From Pythium myriotylum (Eukaryota > Oomycota > Peronosporomycetes > Pythiales > Pythiaceae): a stretch of 64,000 nt of DNA. The translations under genes and the position numbers were made by a program. The stretch spans positions 682,001 through 746,000 of the forward strand of contig JALJCQ010000024.1 of NCBI GenBank assembly GCA_023091665.1. Reading direction: 5' to 3'. Position 1 is the first letter of the stretch. Every line of letters begins with the position of its first letter. The notes under the pieces are model-generated. The model searched no databases. It saw nothing but the letters and a program-made list of their open reading frames with translations, and was not told the origin of the DNA. Below are positions 1 through 10,816 of this stretch, one piece after another.

Positions 1-1
1 C

Positions 2-3000
2 ACGTGCTGGCCGTTGGTCTACTTTTCGCTCATGCATGCACTTCCAAGGAATCGAGCAGTGTTCGAGAAGACTATGCTACGGGTAAAGAGTGGGTTGATC
101 CGCATTCAGCTGAGCCAGATTCATGTGGGGGACGACACGAAGTCATTTTGGGACAAAGCAAACACGATCTTTGCGATGCTTCAAGATATCGTCGTTTGCA
201 CGACAGTGCTAATTGACCGCGGTTATGTTGGCCCAACGTTGGAGCATGATTGTTTGCAATGGCGTGCACGGCTCGACAAAACAATAGAGGACTGGAATAC
301 CCGGATTCGTGAGAGATGCAAACTACCAGACGACGAAGAAATCAAGAGTTTTTGCTCCACGCCAGCTTTTCCAAGACTTTCTCAGCCAGAGCTACATGAC
401 TTCAACTGCTCAGCTCCAGATAGTATGGGACGAGAAATTGCACTTGCTGAGGCTAAAAAACAAGGATTTGAGGTCATTGACGCGATGTCATGCTCAGCTG
501 AGTCCTTACTTGCATTCCTCAAATCGATCACGCCCAAGAGTTCTGTGGAGCATGTACTTGTTGGTTTTCGTGGCGTAGAAGTCTGGATGTGGGGTGTTGC
601 TGATCATCTTGAGCTCTCGAGGAAACAAGTTCCCTCTCCCGAGAACTTGCGCGAGATCGTGGATTGGTGTGATCACTTTCGCGCAATGCTGCCTGATGAT
701 TCGACATTTGCACCGACAGCGCGTGTAACGACAAATAGCAAAGTATTGCTGGTCAAATGGATCGCGTATTGTGCCTGTCACAAAGCCTGTTGCGAAAAGT
801 ACACAGAGCTCAAGAGACACAAGCTTGCCCTAGATTCATCACGACTAAGCCCTCTACTACTCCCTGAGGAGCTTTCTCGCACTGCTCTAAAGCAAGTTGT
901 CGCTTACATTCAGAAGTGGAACCGCCAGAAGTTTCTACGGAAACCAGTCTTCCACTTTAGCGATCCTGACGGTACATTGGATTTTTCTCGTCAGATGTGT
1001 TACAAACTCAGCGACTACACGGAAATGTATCGGTACCAACAACACGTCTGGCAAACGCAGATTCAAAACCAGTGGAACGGGATTGAGAGGCGAAAGCACC
1101 GTGTTCAGGTTTTGCGTGAAGAGATTTCGAAGACGTCGAATGAAGTCGCGGCTCTTCGCGATGAGCGGTTGTCAATTTCTAGGTCGAGCTCTTGGGCTCG
1201 CTATACTCAACTTCAGGAGCTGGACAAGAGGATTCAGCAATTAGACGCAACGTACGTGACGTTGGAAAGCGAGAAGAATAAGCTGCTCAGGTTACCCGAG
1301 TTCGCTATCTCTCCGCTTCCATATCTCGAGAGGGAAGCCCAGACTTTGCTCTTTCTGATGTACATTCCAGAGGACCTCGACATCCTGTCGAGCTTGACGG
1401 GGCTGGCCCAGCGAGACCTTGGCCCGAACAGCTGGGGGAGTAATCAGCCATCGAAAATTTCCTGGCATGATCACTTTGTACGACATCACCAACCACGCTA
1501 TTCGGGTAATGCAACACGTTACACAGCCTGCTTTGCCTCGGTCTTGAACGTACCCACAAGTCATGGGCCGGCCTCGATAGATGATGTCTACTCACGTGAC
1601 GACTTCGAGAACAAATGCGCTTGGTATCCGAGCACTGACAGAAACATTTGCCTTCTTTGGAAAGACCGAGAGGACATCCCGGTTGATCCCTTCCAGATTC
1701 GCGAAATCGTCTCTAAACAGCATTTTTTGGCGGAGGTTTCGTCTGACAAAGACATGGAATGGGCAGCGATGTACCCTGGTGGACCGAGGCGAGGAAATGA
1801 AACTTACGCGAAGGCCAACTTGATTCGAATGGCCAGTAATAACTTTACTGGTTATGCCGCACTCGGATCTTTGCGTTCCCAGCCGACACAGCAGCTGAGG
1901 TGTGTTTTTGGTGCTCTCGAAGCTAACAACCTAGACTGGTCTTCACGAACAGTAGCAGCCGTCGTTGAAGAGGCAGTCTTTCAGGTGGGTAAGCTCTCGG
2001 AAGATAGCATGCCTGCGTTCGAATGGCATCTTGACCTTGAAACTGCCAAAACTGTGAAATGCTTCGACTCCACGTTGTCGAGGTTGTTGAAATGTGGTAT
2101 TGACCCGTCTCCAAGCAAGTTCAGGTGCATCCCACTGCTCGGTAAACTAGCTAGTTTCTTGGATCAGTTCAACCGTGGGGCCCGTTGTGGTGTTCGTTCT
2201 TTGGTTTGCACAGCTCGTCGGTTCGCGTTAGAGGATCGACAGAAGTGGATGAGTGGTGTGTCTTCCAGTGAAAGCGCTGAACTTCGCACGCATGAATGCC
2301 TTCTGTACGGATTCGCGTTGACGTGCTATTCATTTGGCCCATGTTCATCAGAAGACCTGCAGAGCCTTTGCGAGCTCGTCATCTTGCACAAGAATGCGCT
2401 CCTTTTTTCGACCGGGAGCCTCCATCTCCTCGTAAAACACATCAACGAAGTCGTTTGGAGTGTAGTTGTGAATCAAATGACTGATATCCTCGACTTCGTG
2501 AAGGCATCCAAGTGGGAAATCATATCATCCCTCTGTAGATTGGTCAACGAACGAATCCCTGAAGATCTCACATGGACGCCTGTTCCAGTCGAAGCAGATC
2601 GGTTACCGTGTTGCTTTGAAGCTGTAGAGACGGTACGCGAAGCCCATTATATGGTTAATTTACTCACTGGGGATATCTTGACAAACGGGTTGCCACCGAC
2701 GGGATTACCATCGGGGATCCGCGAACACAAGAGCTTCCAGAAACTTTTTGGAGACCAAAATTTTGAAGTGACCAGCGAAAACAGTTCTCTCTGCACAGTT
2801 CGAAAGATTGGCGGTTGCCACTACCGATTTCGACTGTCGCAGAACTCCCTGCAAGTCGAGGAGAGTTCTACCATGGCCGACCTCCAGCTTTGCTCCGAGC
2901 GGTGGCAAAACTTGTTCCATGATGCTTTCCCAGCTACGGTCTCAGAACTCTACTCCTGTTGGTATTGGGAAAACAAAAAGTGTGTCCTACTCCGCCACAA

Positions 3001-6000
3001 TCAGGTAGCCGATAGGGCAGTATACTTTGTGATCAAGTTCTTCAAAGAGCAAGCCCGTTGCTATGAAGTTCCACGAGAAAACCAAAACATGGACTACGTG
3101 GAGATTTACTCCAACGTCGAGTCCTACAATGTGCTCATCATCCATCCCCAGCGCTTGAGCGAAATAATTGCGAAGTTTGAAGATCCATCGTTCATTCACA
3201 CTTTCATTTCCCCCTCCAATAGGCTTGAGATATACCTACCTCGCTATAGTCTCCGCTTTCGACAAAGAGACGATGGGCGACTTGAATCCATCGAGTACAG
3301 TGGATACTGTCTCGCTCCATTGCAGAGACTGAAAGATCAACTTTATCGATTTGAAAGGTACCTTATCCTCGAGTGCGTGAGCTCGTTCAAGTCGACCAAA
3401 CGCCTGGTGGTTCCGGTTGGACGCGTCACCATTCGTGATAACGGGATTGTGGATGTCTGCGTGGGCAGCGTTTCGGGAACGGTGCAGTCGGTTTACGTTT
3501 ACGATGAGCATCCGCTTCTTTCAACTCTTTCCGCCGAGTCTCAAGACCACCGCCTCCAACTCGCAGCTGTGTATGCCGCTTCAAGCGATCTGATTGCATG
3601 GAGTGGGTTGAGAAAGTCTGGAGGACATGCTTCAATGGACCTCTTATCTGGTTGTGAACCAACCCGCCCGCTGTCTCAAGCTGGAACCCATGCTTTGATA
3701 GATTTGTCGAAACTCACGCACCTGACACCGAGTTCTAAGATAGTGGTTTCGCAGCTTCATCACCACGCACAGCGTGCAAATTTTCTGTTCCCCAGACCCG
3801 AAAATGCCGTAAAAATTGACACTACCAATGAGCTTGATGCGCTGGCAGCATCGCGTCCTGATGAAGTAATTTGTGCCACTCGATCGATCAATACCATCAG
3901 CAGGAGGTATCGCCCTGGTGACTTTCGAGCAAAACCCGTTCCATTAACAGAACTCCCTCAAGTAGAAGTCTCGCCCCTGTACGTAGCAGACATCGAGTCT
4001 ATACTGCACGGTTTTCTCAGTCGACAAGGACTCCAAGACACTGAGAAACCATTTCCTCTCTCAAAGGTGGCCAGTAATGTACTGGGACGACATATGATTC
4101 AGGAAGTCGAAGCCAGCTGGAATTCTTACCGTCAGTGCGATTGCTTTGAGCTGAATATGACATTGGGTGAGCTGGCAAGAAAATGCCGAGATATCCGGGA
4201 GGAAGTTGAGAAGAATCGAAAGAGGTTGTGGAGTTTTGTCAAGGATAGTGTTTCCTGTTCACGGCAGTTGCCAAAGGAGCGAATTGCTATTGCTGCAGAT
4301 TTCGTGCAGCCACTCACGAAGACTGATGTCTTGCGCTGTGCGTTAGACAAGAAATTGCTGCTGCGTTTGGTGCCGAACTTCACAAAGCGAAGTCGCGTGA
4401 TATTTCAACAAGCAGCACGACAGTTCATGGAGCTTTGCGTGCTAAAAGATAAACTTGAACGCATAATCTTGAACGCTGAAGCAACGGAGCCACATTCACA
4501 GGAGTATTTTGTTGACGAGCTTTTGTGTAGCAGGAAGTGGTCCTCGAGAGAACACCCATATTGGCTGGTGTTCGAGGTGGAAGGAAGTTTGCAGATTCGT
4601 CCTGAGCAGTACGATGTTGCCATGCACCTCATCAAGAACCCGAGCAGTATTTGTCAACTGAACATGGGGCGTGGAAAGACACGAGTCATCCTCCCAATGC
4701 TTTTCCTCTACTATCGCTTCAACTGCCGGGACCGTATTGTGCGAGCTCACTTCTTGTCACCGCTCTTAAGCGAGACCAGGCAGTTCATGCATCGTGTTCT
4801 TACCGCTGGGCCTCTACGTGTTCCGTTTGTCGAGCTTCCGTTTGACCGCGCAATACAGATCGGGTTGGGTGAAGTTATGGCGATGCAAGAAGCTGTTGGT
4901 GAAATGAAGCGAAGAGGAGGATTCGTGATGGTTGCACCAGAACACCGGCTATCACTTGAGCTGAAGCGCCGTGAGATTGAAGCTTCGAGCTCTGAAGGCA
5001 GTAAGGAGTTGTGCAGCGCGCTTGACTCTTTGCTCGACGGTGAACAATACATCGACATATTCGATGAAAGCGACGCGTTACTTCACCACAAGTATCATCT
5101 TGTTTACGCTGTGGGTCAGCAAACTCCGTTGGATGGGGAGTCTAGTCGGTGGATTGCAGCCGAGGCCCTTTTTGGTGTTCTCTCAAGTTCCGGGAGCACT
5201 CATGTCGCCAGTGTTCTACGTGAAAATCCTGATATATGTGTGGTCCAACCAGAGTACAAGGCGCGTCATGGAGCTTACGATGGCCTAAGACTGAGCACTA
5301 TCATTGGCGAGAAGTCCGTCGCTCGAGAGAATTTTAAGGCTGCGTTGATCGAAGACCTCATCGATAATCCTCCTCGAGAACTTGACTGGCTAAACGTCGT
5401 TGGGACTGGCGACCATCGTTCGGAGCTTGTGGCGGCCTTAAAAGATCCGACAAAGTCATGCAGTTTGATTCTTTCAAATATCCCTCCGGGTCGAGAGGAT
5501 CAGTTCCTAGCGTTGCGCGGACTCGTAGCGTACGGTGTCCTCGAGAACTGCCTGGAAAAGCGCAATCGCGTGAACTTCGGCTTACCAGATCCGAAAACAC
5601 GCACAAAAGACCTTGCGATCCCATTCATCGCGGCGGACCTACCAGCACCACGCTCTGAGTTCAGCCATCCTGACGTTAGCATTGTGCTTACGCTTTTGGC
5701 TTATTACCACGCTGGGCTGACGAAAGCACAAATTCAAACAGCATTCCGCACTCTTCAAGGCCTAGATGAAGCCGAGCGAGAGTTCTACTACGACGAGTGG
5801 TTTGGATCAGTGAAGTTCAGCGTCAATGAAGATGAATCGCATGTTCTCTGTAACCTGGAGCACGTGAGTCTCGACAACACTCACCAATTTGAAATGGTAT
5901 TCAAAACCTATCAGTTTTCGATGAAAGTGATCAATTTTTACGTGAACCGACATGTCTTTCCGCACGACACGAAGCAATACCCTCAGCGGTTATCTCGGAC

Positions 6001-7783
6001 CGCGTGGGATTTGGTGCGAGGGCCTCACAACATTGGATTCTCGGGCACGAACGACACTCATCTGTTGCTACCAAAACGAGTGCAGCAACGCGAACCAGAT
6101 ACACCAGCGCTACGAGGCACGAATGGTAAGATGATCGACCTGTTCTTGAAGTATACGAAGGGTTTCGAGGTCTTGCCAAGCTTTCGAGACAGTAATGCCG
6201 ATCCCGTTTGGAAGCAGTTGTTGCGCCAAGCGCTTATGAAGAAGTGCCTTGCGTTGATCGACACAGGAGCGTTGCTGGGTGGTGTTTCAGTCCAAGATGC
6301 CGCCTTCTTCATGATGGGTCTGCCAGATTTTGACCATGCTGGAGTCACTTATTACGACACACGTAAGAAGTTCGATTGCTGGGTCGTGCTTGAGCGGCGC
6401 CATAAGCTCACTTATCCTCTGAAACACTCACCCATCCAAGAGCGAGACACTTTTGTCATCTTTGACGAAGCACGCTCCCGAGGGTCCGACATGAAGCTCA
6501 AGCCAGATGCCCTGGCACTATTGACGCTCGGACCAACCATCACGAAGGACAAGCTGATGCAAGGAGCCGGCCGACTGCGGCAACTTGGTAGAAACCAACA
6601 GTTGCTAATCTCGAGTACCATTGAAGTGCAAACGATGATCCTTCGAGAACGCGACGGCTGCGATATTGTAGATGTTCTGGACTGGGTAATCGGTAACACA
6701 CAACGGCAGTCCACACTTGGCTTGGTCGAGTGGGCTCAAAACGGCATCCAACACGAGTTGAGCCAAGCTGACAAGACGAGAGAATTCCAAGACGAAGACT
6801 GGAGTCTAAAGAGTTTGTATGGTGCTGTTGTGACCGAATCAAAGATTTATGACCTGGTCGCACACAAAATGGAGTGCACCAAAATCGTAGAGACCACAGA
6901 GGCTGGCAAGAAGATCCTCGAGTGTGCAAATGCTTTCGGTCAAGACGAGGTTGTTTGTATCACGGGACTTGGTGACGAATGCGAGCGGGAACTTCAACTT
7001 GATCAAAATAACGAAGTGGAATGCGAAGAGCCAAGTCTGGAGCAGCAGCCATATGAGGAGAGACAATGGATGTACGATGAGCTTTTCTCAGCGACGAGCG
7101 TCCAAGACTGTGAGAAACACGTTCAAATCACTTCGGTTGGTGTCGTCGTGAAAGATCGATTAATGCCTTCACTGCTACACGAGTTAGAGTGGGATTCAGT
7201 GCAGTTGTTTGGGACAGAAAACTTCTGGACAACTATCATGGCGCCGTTGGACTTCAAGTGGAATGGCTTCATGCGCATGGTCGACGCGATCGTTGTGTTC
7301 GAAGATGGATCGGCGTTGTTGCTCGCGGAAGGAGAGACCGATGCTGTATTGCAGAGACTGCTGTTGCCTGGGTACACCGACAAATTGGCGACAAGGCGAG
7401 GTCGTTTCGGATTAGTGCACTTGAACTATGCTCATCGCACGATGGGGTACGGCTTGTCTGTGCCGCTCTCCGAAATCCCACTTAGCATCGGCTTCGATAG
7501 AGGGGAGCGTGTCGTACCGGAAGGACTTAGCATTTCCGTGGAAGTGATTGTGATGGCGCTTCTGTTGAACGGAGAGACCAACTTCGGGAAAGAGGAGCAC
7601 AGTGCTGTGATCGAAAGAGTGCTTCGACGAATACTTGACCCACTAAAGAGCAAAAGAGAGGAGACGCTGAGGACGTTTCTCGAGAAGCGGCGTCTACCAC
7701 AGCGCTGGTCAATGTCGTTCTTACACCGTCTATGCGAACGCATGGACCTAGAGGACTGGAAGGGGTCGATGAATAACAGTTGA
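2..7783 (+). CDS. Giant DUF3638/DUF3645-type protein, 5' partial
   Basis: The frame is open to the left window edge, so the N-terminus is missing; about 2593 residues are visible. It resembles the very large fungal/oomycete proteins with DUF3638 and DUF3645 domains, often annotated as ubiquitinyl hydrolase-like, but I see no clear cysteine-protease site and would not claim that activity. Counting from the edge, a heptad-like charged helix lies near 358-430. A P-loop-like NMGRGKT is at 1554-1560, a Walker-B-like DESD at 1688-1691, an FDEARSRGSD segment at 2154-2163, and GAGRLRQLGR near 2188-2197. The order and character of these motifs recall superfamily-2 helicase motifs I, II, V and VI. No intron is needed in the visible part. 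Family assignment is fairly secure; the ATPase/helicase reading is inference. It is transcribed toward the F-box/LamG region. Confidence 0.85.
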   Translation, partial: TCWPLVYFSLMHALPRNRAVFEKTMLRVKSGLIRIQLSQIHVGDDTKSFWDKANTIFAMLQDIVVCTTVLIDRGYVGPTLEHDCLQWRARLDKTIEDWNTRIRERCKLPDDEEIKSFCSTPAFPRLSQPELHDFNCSAPDSMGREIALAEAKKQGFEVIDAMSCSAESLLAFLKSITPKSSVEHVLVGFRGVEVWMWGVADHLELSRKQVPSPENLREIVDWCDHFRAMLPDDSTFAPTARVTTNSKVLLVKWIAYCACHKACCEKYTELKRHKLALDSSRLSPLLLPEELSRTALKQVVAYIQKWNRQKFLRKPVFHFSDPDGTLDFSRQMCYKLSDYTEMYRYQQHVWQTQIQNQWNGIERRKHRVQVLREEISKTSNEVAALRDERLSISRSSSWARYTQLQELDKRIQQLDATYVTLESEKNKLLRLPEFAISPLPYLEREAQTLLFLMYIPEDLDILSSLTGLAQRDLGPNSWGSNQPSKISWHDHFVRHHQPRYSGNATRYTACFASVLNVPTSHGPASIDDVYSRDDFENKCAWYPSTDRNICLLWKDREDIPVDPFQIREIVSKQHFLAEVSSDKDMEWAAMYPGGPRRGNETYAKANLIRMASNNFTGYAALGSLRSQPTQQLRCVFGALEANNLDWSSRTVAAVVEEAVFQVGKLSEDSMPAFEWHLDLETAKTVKCFDSTLSRLLKCGIDPSPSKFRCIPLLGKLASFLDQFNRGARCGVRSLVCTARRFALEDRQKWMSGVSSSESAELRTHECLLYGFALTCYSFGPCSSEDLQSLCELVILHKNALLFSTGSLHLLVKHINEVVWSVVVNQMTDILDFVKASKWEIISSLCRLVNERIPEDLTWTPVPVEADRLPCCFEAVETVREAHYMVNLLTGDILTNGLPPTGLPSGIREHKSFQKLFGDQNFEVTSENSSLCTVRKIGGCHYRFRLSQNSLQVEESSTMADLQLCSERWQNLFHDAFPATVSELYSCWYWENKKCVLLRHNQVADRAVYFVIKFFKEQARCYEVPRENQNMDYVEIYSNVESYNVLIIHPQRLSEIIAKFEDPSFIHTFISPSNRLEIYLPRYSLRFRQRDDGRLESIEYSGYCLAPLQRLKDQLYRFERYLILECVSSFKSTKRLVVPVGRVTIRDNGIVDVCVGSVSGTVQSVYVYDEHPLLSTLSAESQDHRLQLAAVYAASSDLIAWSGLRKSGGHASMDLLSGCEPTRPLSQAGTHALIDLSKLTHLTPSSKIVVSQLHHHAQRANFLFPRPENAVKIDTTNELDALAASRPDEVICATRSINTISRRYRPGDFRAKPVPLTELPQVEVSPLYVADIESILHGFLSRQGLQDTEKPFPLSKVASNVLGRHMIQEVEASWNSYRQCDCFELNMTLGELARKCRDIREEVEKNRKRLWSFVKDSVSCSRQLPKERIAIAADFVQPLTKTDVLRCALDKKLLLRLVPNFTKRSRVIFQQAARQFMELCVLKDKLERIILNAEATEPHSQEYFVDELLCSRKWSSREHPYWLVFEVEGSLQIRPEQYDVAMHLIKNPSSICQLNMGRGKTRVILPMLFLYYRFNCRDRIVRAHFLSPLLSETRQFMHRVLTAGPLRVPFVELPFDRAIQIGLGEVMAMQEAVGEMKRRGGFVMVAPEHRLSLELKRREIEASSSEGSKELCSALDSLLDGEQYIDIFDESDALLHHKYHLVYAVGQQTPLDGESSRWIAAEALFGVLSSSGSTHVASVLRENPDICVVQPEYKARHGAYDGLRLSTIIGEKSVARENFKAALIEDLIDNPPRELDWLNVVGTGDHRSELVAALKDPTKSCSLILSNIPPGREDQFLALRGLVAYGVLENCLEKRNRVNFGLPDPKTRTKDLAIPFIAADLPAPRSEFSHPDVSIVLTLLAYYHAGLTKAQIQTAFRTLQGLDEAEREFYYDEWFGSVKFSVNEDESHVLCNLEHVSLDNTHQFEMVFKTYQFSMKVINFYVNRHVFPHDTKQYPQRLSRTAWDLVRGPHNIGFSGTNDTHLLLPKRVQQREPDTPALRGTNGKMIDLFLKYTKGFEVLPSFRDSNADPVWKQLLRQALMKKCLALIDTGALLGGVSVQDAAFFMMGLPDFDHAGVTYYDTRKKFDCWVVLERRHKLTYPLKHSPIQERDTFVIFDEARSRGSDMKLKPDALALLTLGPTITKDKLMQGAGRLRQLGRNQQLLISSTIEVQTMILRERDGCDIVDVLDWVIGNTQRQSTLGLVEWAQNGIQHELSQADKTREFQDEDWSLKSLYGAVVTESKIYDLVAHKMECTKIVETTEAGKKILECANAFGQDEVVCITGLGDECERELQLDQNNEVECEEPSLEQQPYEERQWMYDELFSATSVQDCEKHVQITSVGVVVKDRLMPSLLHELEWDSVQLFGTENFWTTIMAPLDFKWNGFMRMVDAIVVFEDGSALLLAEGETDAVLQRLLLPGYTDKLATRRGRFGLVHLNYAHRTMGYGLSVPLSEIPLSIGFDRGERVVPEGLSISVEVIVMALLLNGETNFGKEEHSAVIERVLRRILDPLKSKREETLRTFLEKRRLPQRWSMSFLHRLCERMDLEDWKGSMNNS

Positions 7784-8112
7784 AGGATTTTCTCGAGGCC
7801 TGACAGACTCAATGTTTGGGATACGTAAAAGGTTGGCGAAAGTCACTTAGCCGTGTGTAAACGGACTAACCCCCACCAGTTCAATCCAGACTAGAACGTT
7901 CAAATACGTCCTGCAAGTGTAATGTCCAGCTCGGGTACAGATGAGCGGAGAGTAGACTATAAGAGCGGAGATATCCGTTATGGCGATAACTTCAATTCGA
8001 TACGAAGCGCGATAACTACTCGACGAGACGCATTCCGATTTCGTGACAAGCGTCTGGGTGATTACCCGCGTGTTAAACATTACACTTCAGTAGAACTCAC
8101 CGAATCCTGCTT
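7784..8112. other. Intergenic, no gene seen
   Basis: Short gap between the giant gene and the F-box/LamG pseudogene. Only short overlapping open frames without recognisable similarity were seen. Confidence 0.5.
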
Positions 8113-9216
8113 CTATCTGAACGCGTCAAGATCCGATACAAGGATTGCACATTGTGACACAAACCATCGCTCGGCCTTGTGTTTCACAGCCTCCAGAGTT
8201 CCCATGAAGTCCATGAAGGTAGTCTGCATCAACGACCATATCCAACGAACAACCGGACCATCTACTTCCTGGCCGTGAGTTATTTCTTGAATCTGGCGAG
8301 GAGAGAGTACTCCTTGCCAAAGCCGACATTGGTCCACGACTCCATTAAGACGTCTCCATTCCGCCCGAACGCCACAAATTATAGCGCCGCTACCAACTTG
8401 CATGTTCCTCAGTTGACCCCATTGTTCTGCGAGTGAACCAGTTTTTGCATCGATGGGCTGGCCGTCTAGGTACACACGCTGTGCAGTGTAGAGAGTGTCG
8501 TCATTCACCAGATCAACCGTTACCACGAGATGATACCACCGGTGGAGAGTTAAGCGAGGCTTCACCACCGGATTAAAGAACAGAACAATGCCTAATTCTC
8601 GTCAACGGCAACGAAGCGGTAATTCGGTCTATCGATCTCATGTCGCCATTCGACAGTCTGCAGGACAAGTGGAAATCCGCCGAGGTAATTGAAATCTCCA
8701 TTACCATGTGGCGACGTCGGCTGGAGAGCGAGCCACGCCTTGAATGAAAATGGCTAATTGGCTGCAGGGATCGAACTCTGTGCGAAACGGATGACGCCTT
8801 AGCAGCTTTGCGGGAGCAGACCATGCCTCTCAATGTCACGGAACCGCGAGAAGTGCACCGAATCACTGGAGAGATAGCGACGCTTTACGTTGTTGGCTAT
8901 CTCTCCTGCCCTTGTTTCTCGCTCTTGCTCGATTCGCTCTTTGCGCATTTTGAGTCTCGTCACCCGTTCTTCATAAGAATGCACGGTTTTTACTCGTAGA
9001 CCCCCTCCCCCCCCCCCCCCCTTCCCGTACCACCTGAAGCCGCCAGCCTGCAGATGCTCTCTTTCTCCAGATTGCCGAGTTCGGACCAACAAAATTCTCA
9101 TGGAACTGCTTGTTCACGGGGGAGAGTGGGAGGAGGTCGAAGCCAGAGAGGTACGGCTGGATGTGCGGGAGCAGTTCGTTGAGTATGCCATTTGAAACGA
9201 AGTCTGTTATGCTCAC
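8113..9216 (-). pseudogene. F-box/LamG pseudogene
   Basis: Reading leftwards from 9216, an F-box start (LLPHIQPYLSGFDLLPLS) is clear, then the frame is lost at a C homopolymer (about 9009-9021 on the + strand). A second frame carries the linker with NNVKRRYLSSDSVHFSRF, which aligns with the linker of the intact gene at 14610-15758. A third frame holds the first half of the jelly roll (FSFKAWLAL near 8745, then FVAVDEN) with an in-frame stop before ALFCS and another soon after. The last frame, 8113-8568, carries LHRWYHLVVTVD, VYLDGQPI and the LNGVVDQCRLWQGVLS strand. At least two frameshifts and two stops across one homologous product mark it as a dead paralogue. Confidence 0.8.
9005..9022. 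repeat. C/G homopolymer tract
   Basis: Nearly uninterrupted run of C on the + strand, lying exactly where the F-box/LamG pseudogene loses frame. A slippage-prone tract of this kind can cause a real frameshift or a sequencing length error. Confidence 0.8.
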
Positions 9217-9479
9217 GCTTGTGGTGAATGACGAAATGAGCCAAGGAAAAGGCAGGAATCGCCATCAAGTCGGTGCAACCGGATCTTTCATCTGGTTCTC
9301 ATATATCTCTTCTGATATGGAGCCCTTCTACACCCAGATCACGTTGACCTAACACCGCCTATGATTGCCATTGAGCATTTTCATTCGACATGTAATAAGG
9401 AGACCAACGCGAGTGCTTGTTTAGTTTGTGGCGTTGCCATAAAGTTAATGCAATTATTATCAAACGTATTCGTACAATC

Positions 9480-10499
9480 CTACCAAAGCCATCGTCTGAA
9501 CGCATTGAGTCGATTCCAGAATTGAGAATGCGCAGGCACGACCAGACTCTTCGCCAACGGGCAGTCGTCGCCATTCCACTGGGTGACGCAGACGCGTTCA
9601 CGCGGTCGTGTACAACTGATCCGCTCGATCGGGCCGTACCACTGCGGTTGAACAGATCGGATCGACCACATGAGGCAGGCCTCTGACGAGGTTTTGCCGC
9701 TTTGATATCCCTTCGTGAGCTCCTGTACGTGCTTTTCTGACAACGCGCTGCCCCAAACGCGGAAGTCGTCGACGACACCATTGAGACCGTACCAGCCCTC
9801 GTGAATGCCGTGTGTGAACTCGTCGTCGGCTACGCAACCCGTGCCGATCTGCAGATACGCCAAGTGGATCAGAACAGGATGAAGCGTGCCGCGCGCTTTG
9901 TGGACGAGCTCGCCATCGACGTAGACGTGCTGTGTAGCCTGCGCGTTCTCTCCTTCCTCGCGCGCGTACGTGAGCGCGACGTGGTACCACCGCTCGAGCT
10001 CGAGGTCGGTCTTGACGACGGGCCGCTCGCGGAGCATCGAGCACGCCAGCTCGCGGCGGTCGTTCACGAGCACAAACTGCTCGCAGTCGAGCTCTCTCCA
10101 GTAGGCCTCGAAGCAGTGGGCGCCCTGGCCGCCAAAGAGAATGCCGCCGACAAACGCCGACGGGCCGGGCAGCAGCGCGAACCAAAAGTCCAGCGAGAAC
10201 GAGCCCGAGTACCAGGCCAGCGTCTGGTCCAGCGGGAAGTCGCAGGCGGCGCCGCGGTAGTGCTTGTTGGGCGGGCCTCGGCGGCGGCCCTGGAAGCGGA
10301 TGGAGCGGCTCCGGAAGCAGCTCTCCTTGGGCGATGGAGACGCCGCCGCTGCGACGCGCCATTCGTCGGCGTCGCGCGGAAGCAGCGTCGCGAAGAAGCG
10401 GCGGTTCGTGTGCGAGAGCGCGAGCAGATCGAAGCTCGTGAGCAGCCCGAAGAGCTGCGCCAGCACGTCGCGGGGCAGCGCCGCGAGCGACGCGTCCAT
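9480..10499 (-). CDS. F-box protein with C-terminal LamG-like domain
   Basis: Single-exon gene, 339 aa. Residues 5-48 form an F-box (LPRDVLAQLFGLLTSFDLLA, then SHTNRRFF). Residues about 98-262 form a LamG/concanavalin-like jelly roll with the hallmark strands FSLDFWFALL (101-110), RWYHVALTY (170-178), VYVDGELV (192-199) and GLNGVVDDFRVW (238-249). F-box proteins couple SKP1/Cullin-1 ubiquitin ligases to substrates; the jelly roll would be the recognition module. No signal peptide is present, so it should act in the cytosol or nucleus. After the family's usual end (CTRPRERVC) this copy has about 30 extra residues. It is one of seven intact members in the window. Domain calls come from motif recognition; target and ligand are unknown. 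Confidence 0.85.
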   Translation of the reverse strand: MDASLAALPRDVLAQLFGLLTSFDLLALSHTNRRFFATLLPRDADEWRVAAAASPSPKESCFRSRSIRFQGRRRGPPNKHYRGAACDFPLDQTLAWYSGSFSLDFWFALLPGPSAFVGGILFGGQGAHCFEAYWRELDCEQFVLVNDRRELACSMLRERPVVKTDLELERWYHVALTYAREEGENAQATQHVYVDGELVHKARGTLHPVLIHLAYLQIGTGCVADDEFTHGIHEGWYGLNGVVDDFRVWGSALSEKHVQELTKGYQSGKTSSEACLMWSIRSVQPQWYGPIERISCTRPRERVCVTQWNGDDCPLAKSLVVPAHSQFWNRLNAFRRWLW

Positions 10500-10816
10500 C
10501 GCGATCGATGACGCACGACCCTTGTTGGGTGATAGCTGCTCAGAAGCTTGTGCAGGATCACAGGTCGCAGTTTTAAAAACCCGTCAAAGGTTATCAAAAG
10601 AGCTTGAAGAGATGTTTACAGCATCGGATTTGAGAGGCAGCAACAAATGCAATTCACCAAAGGACCAATGTTGTTGCATCATAATGGAAAACAAAGCAAC
10701 CTTACAGCCAGTGGGGTGCATGGCCTGAAGAAATGCAGTATAAAGAAAATGGAGAGGACCCGAAGCTAGCTAGTTCAGCTTGGTCTTCGATCCCCCCCCC
10801 CCCAGACGCGGTCGCG
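10500..10816. other. Intergenic, no gene seen
   Basis: Gap between the F-box/LamG gene start and the 3' end of the PAN gene. It contains a short C run near 10793-10803; nothing else recognisable. Confidence 0.5.

Noticed and set aside
9801..10511. 236-codon + strand ORF opposite the F-box/LamG gene
   Set aside because: Runs antisense through a gene with clear domains; composition is the shadow of GC-rich codon bias.
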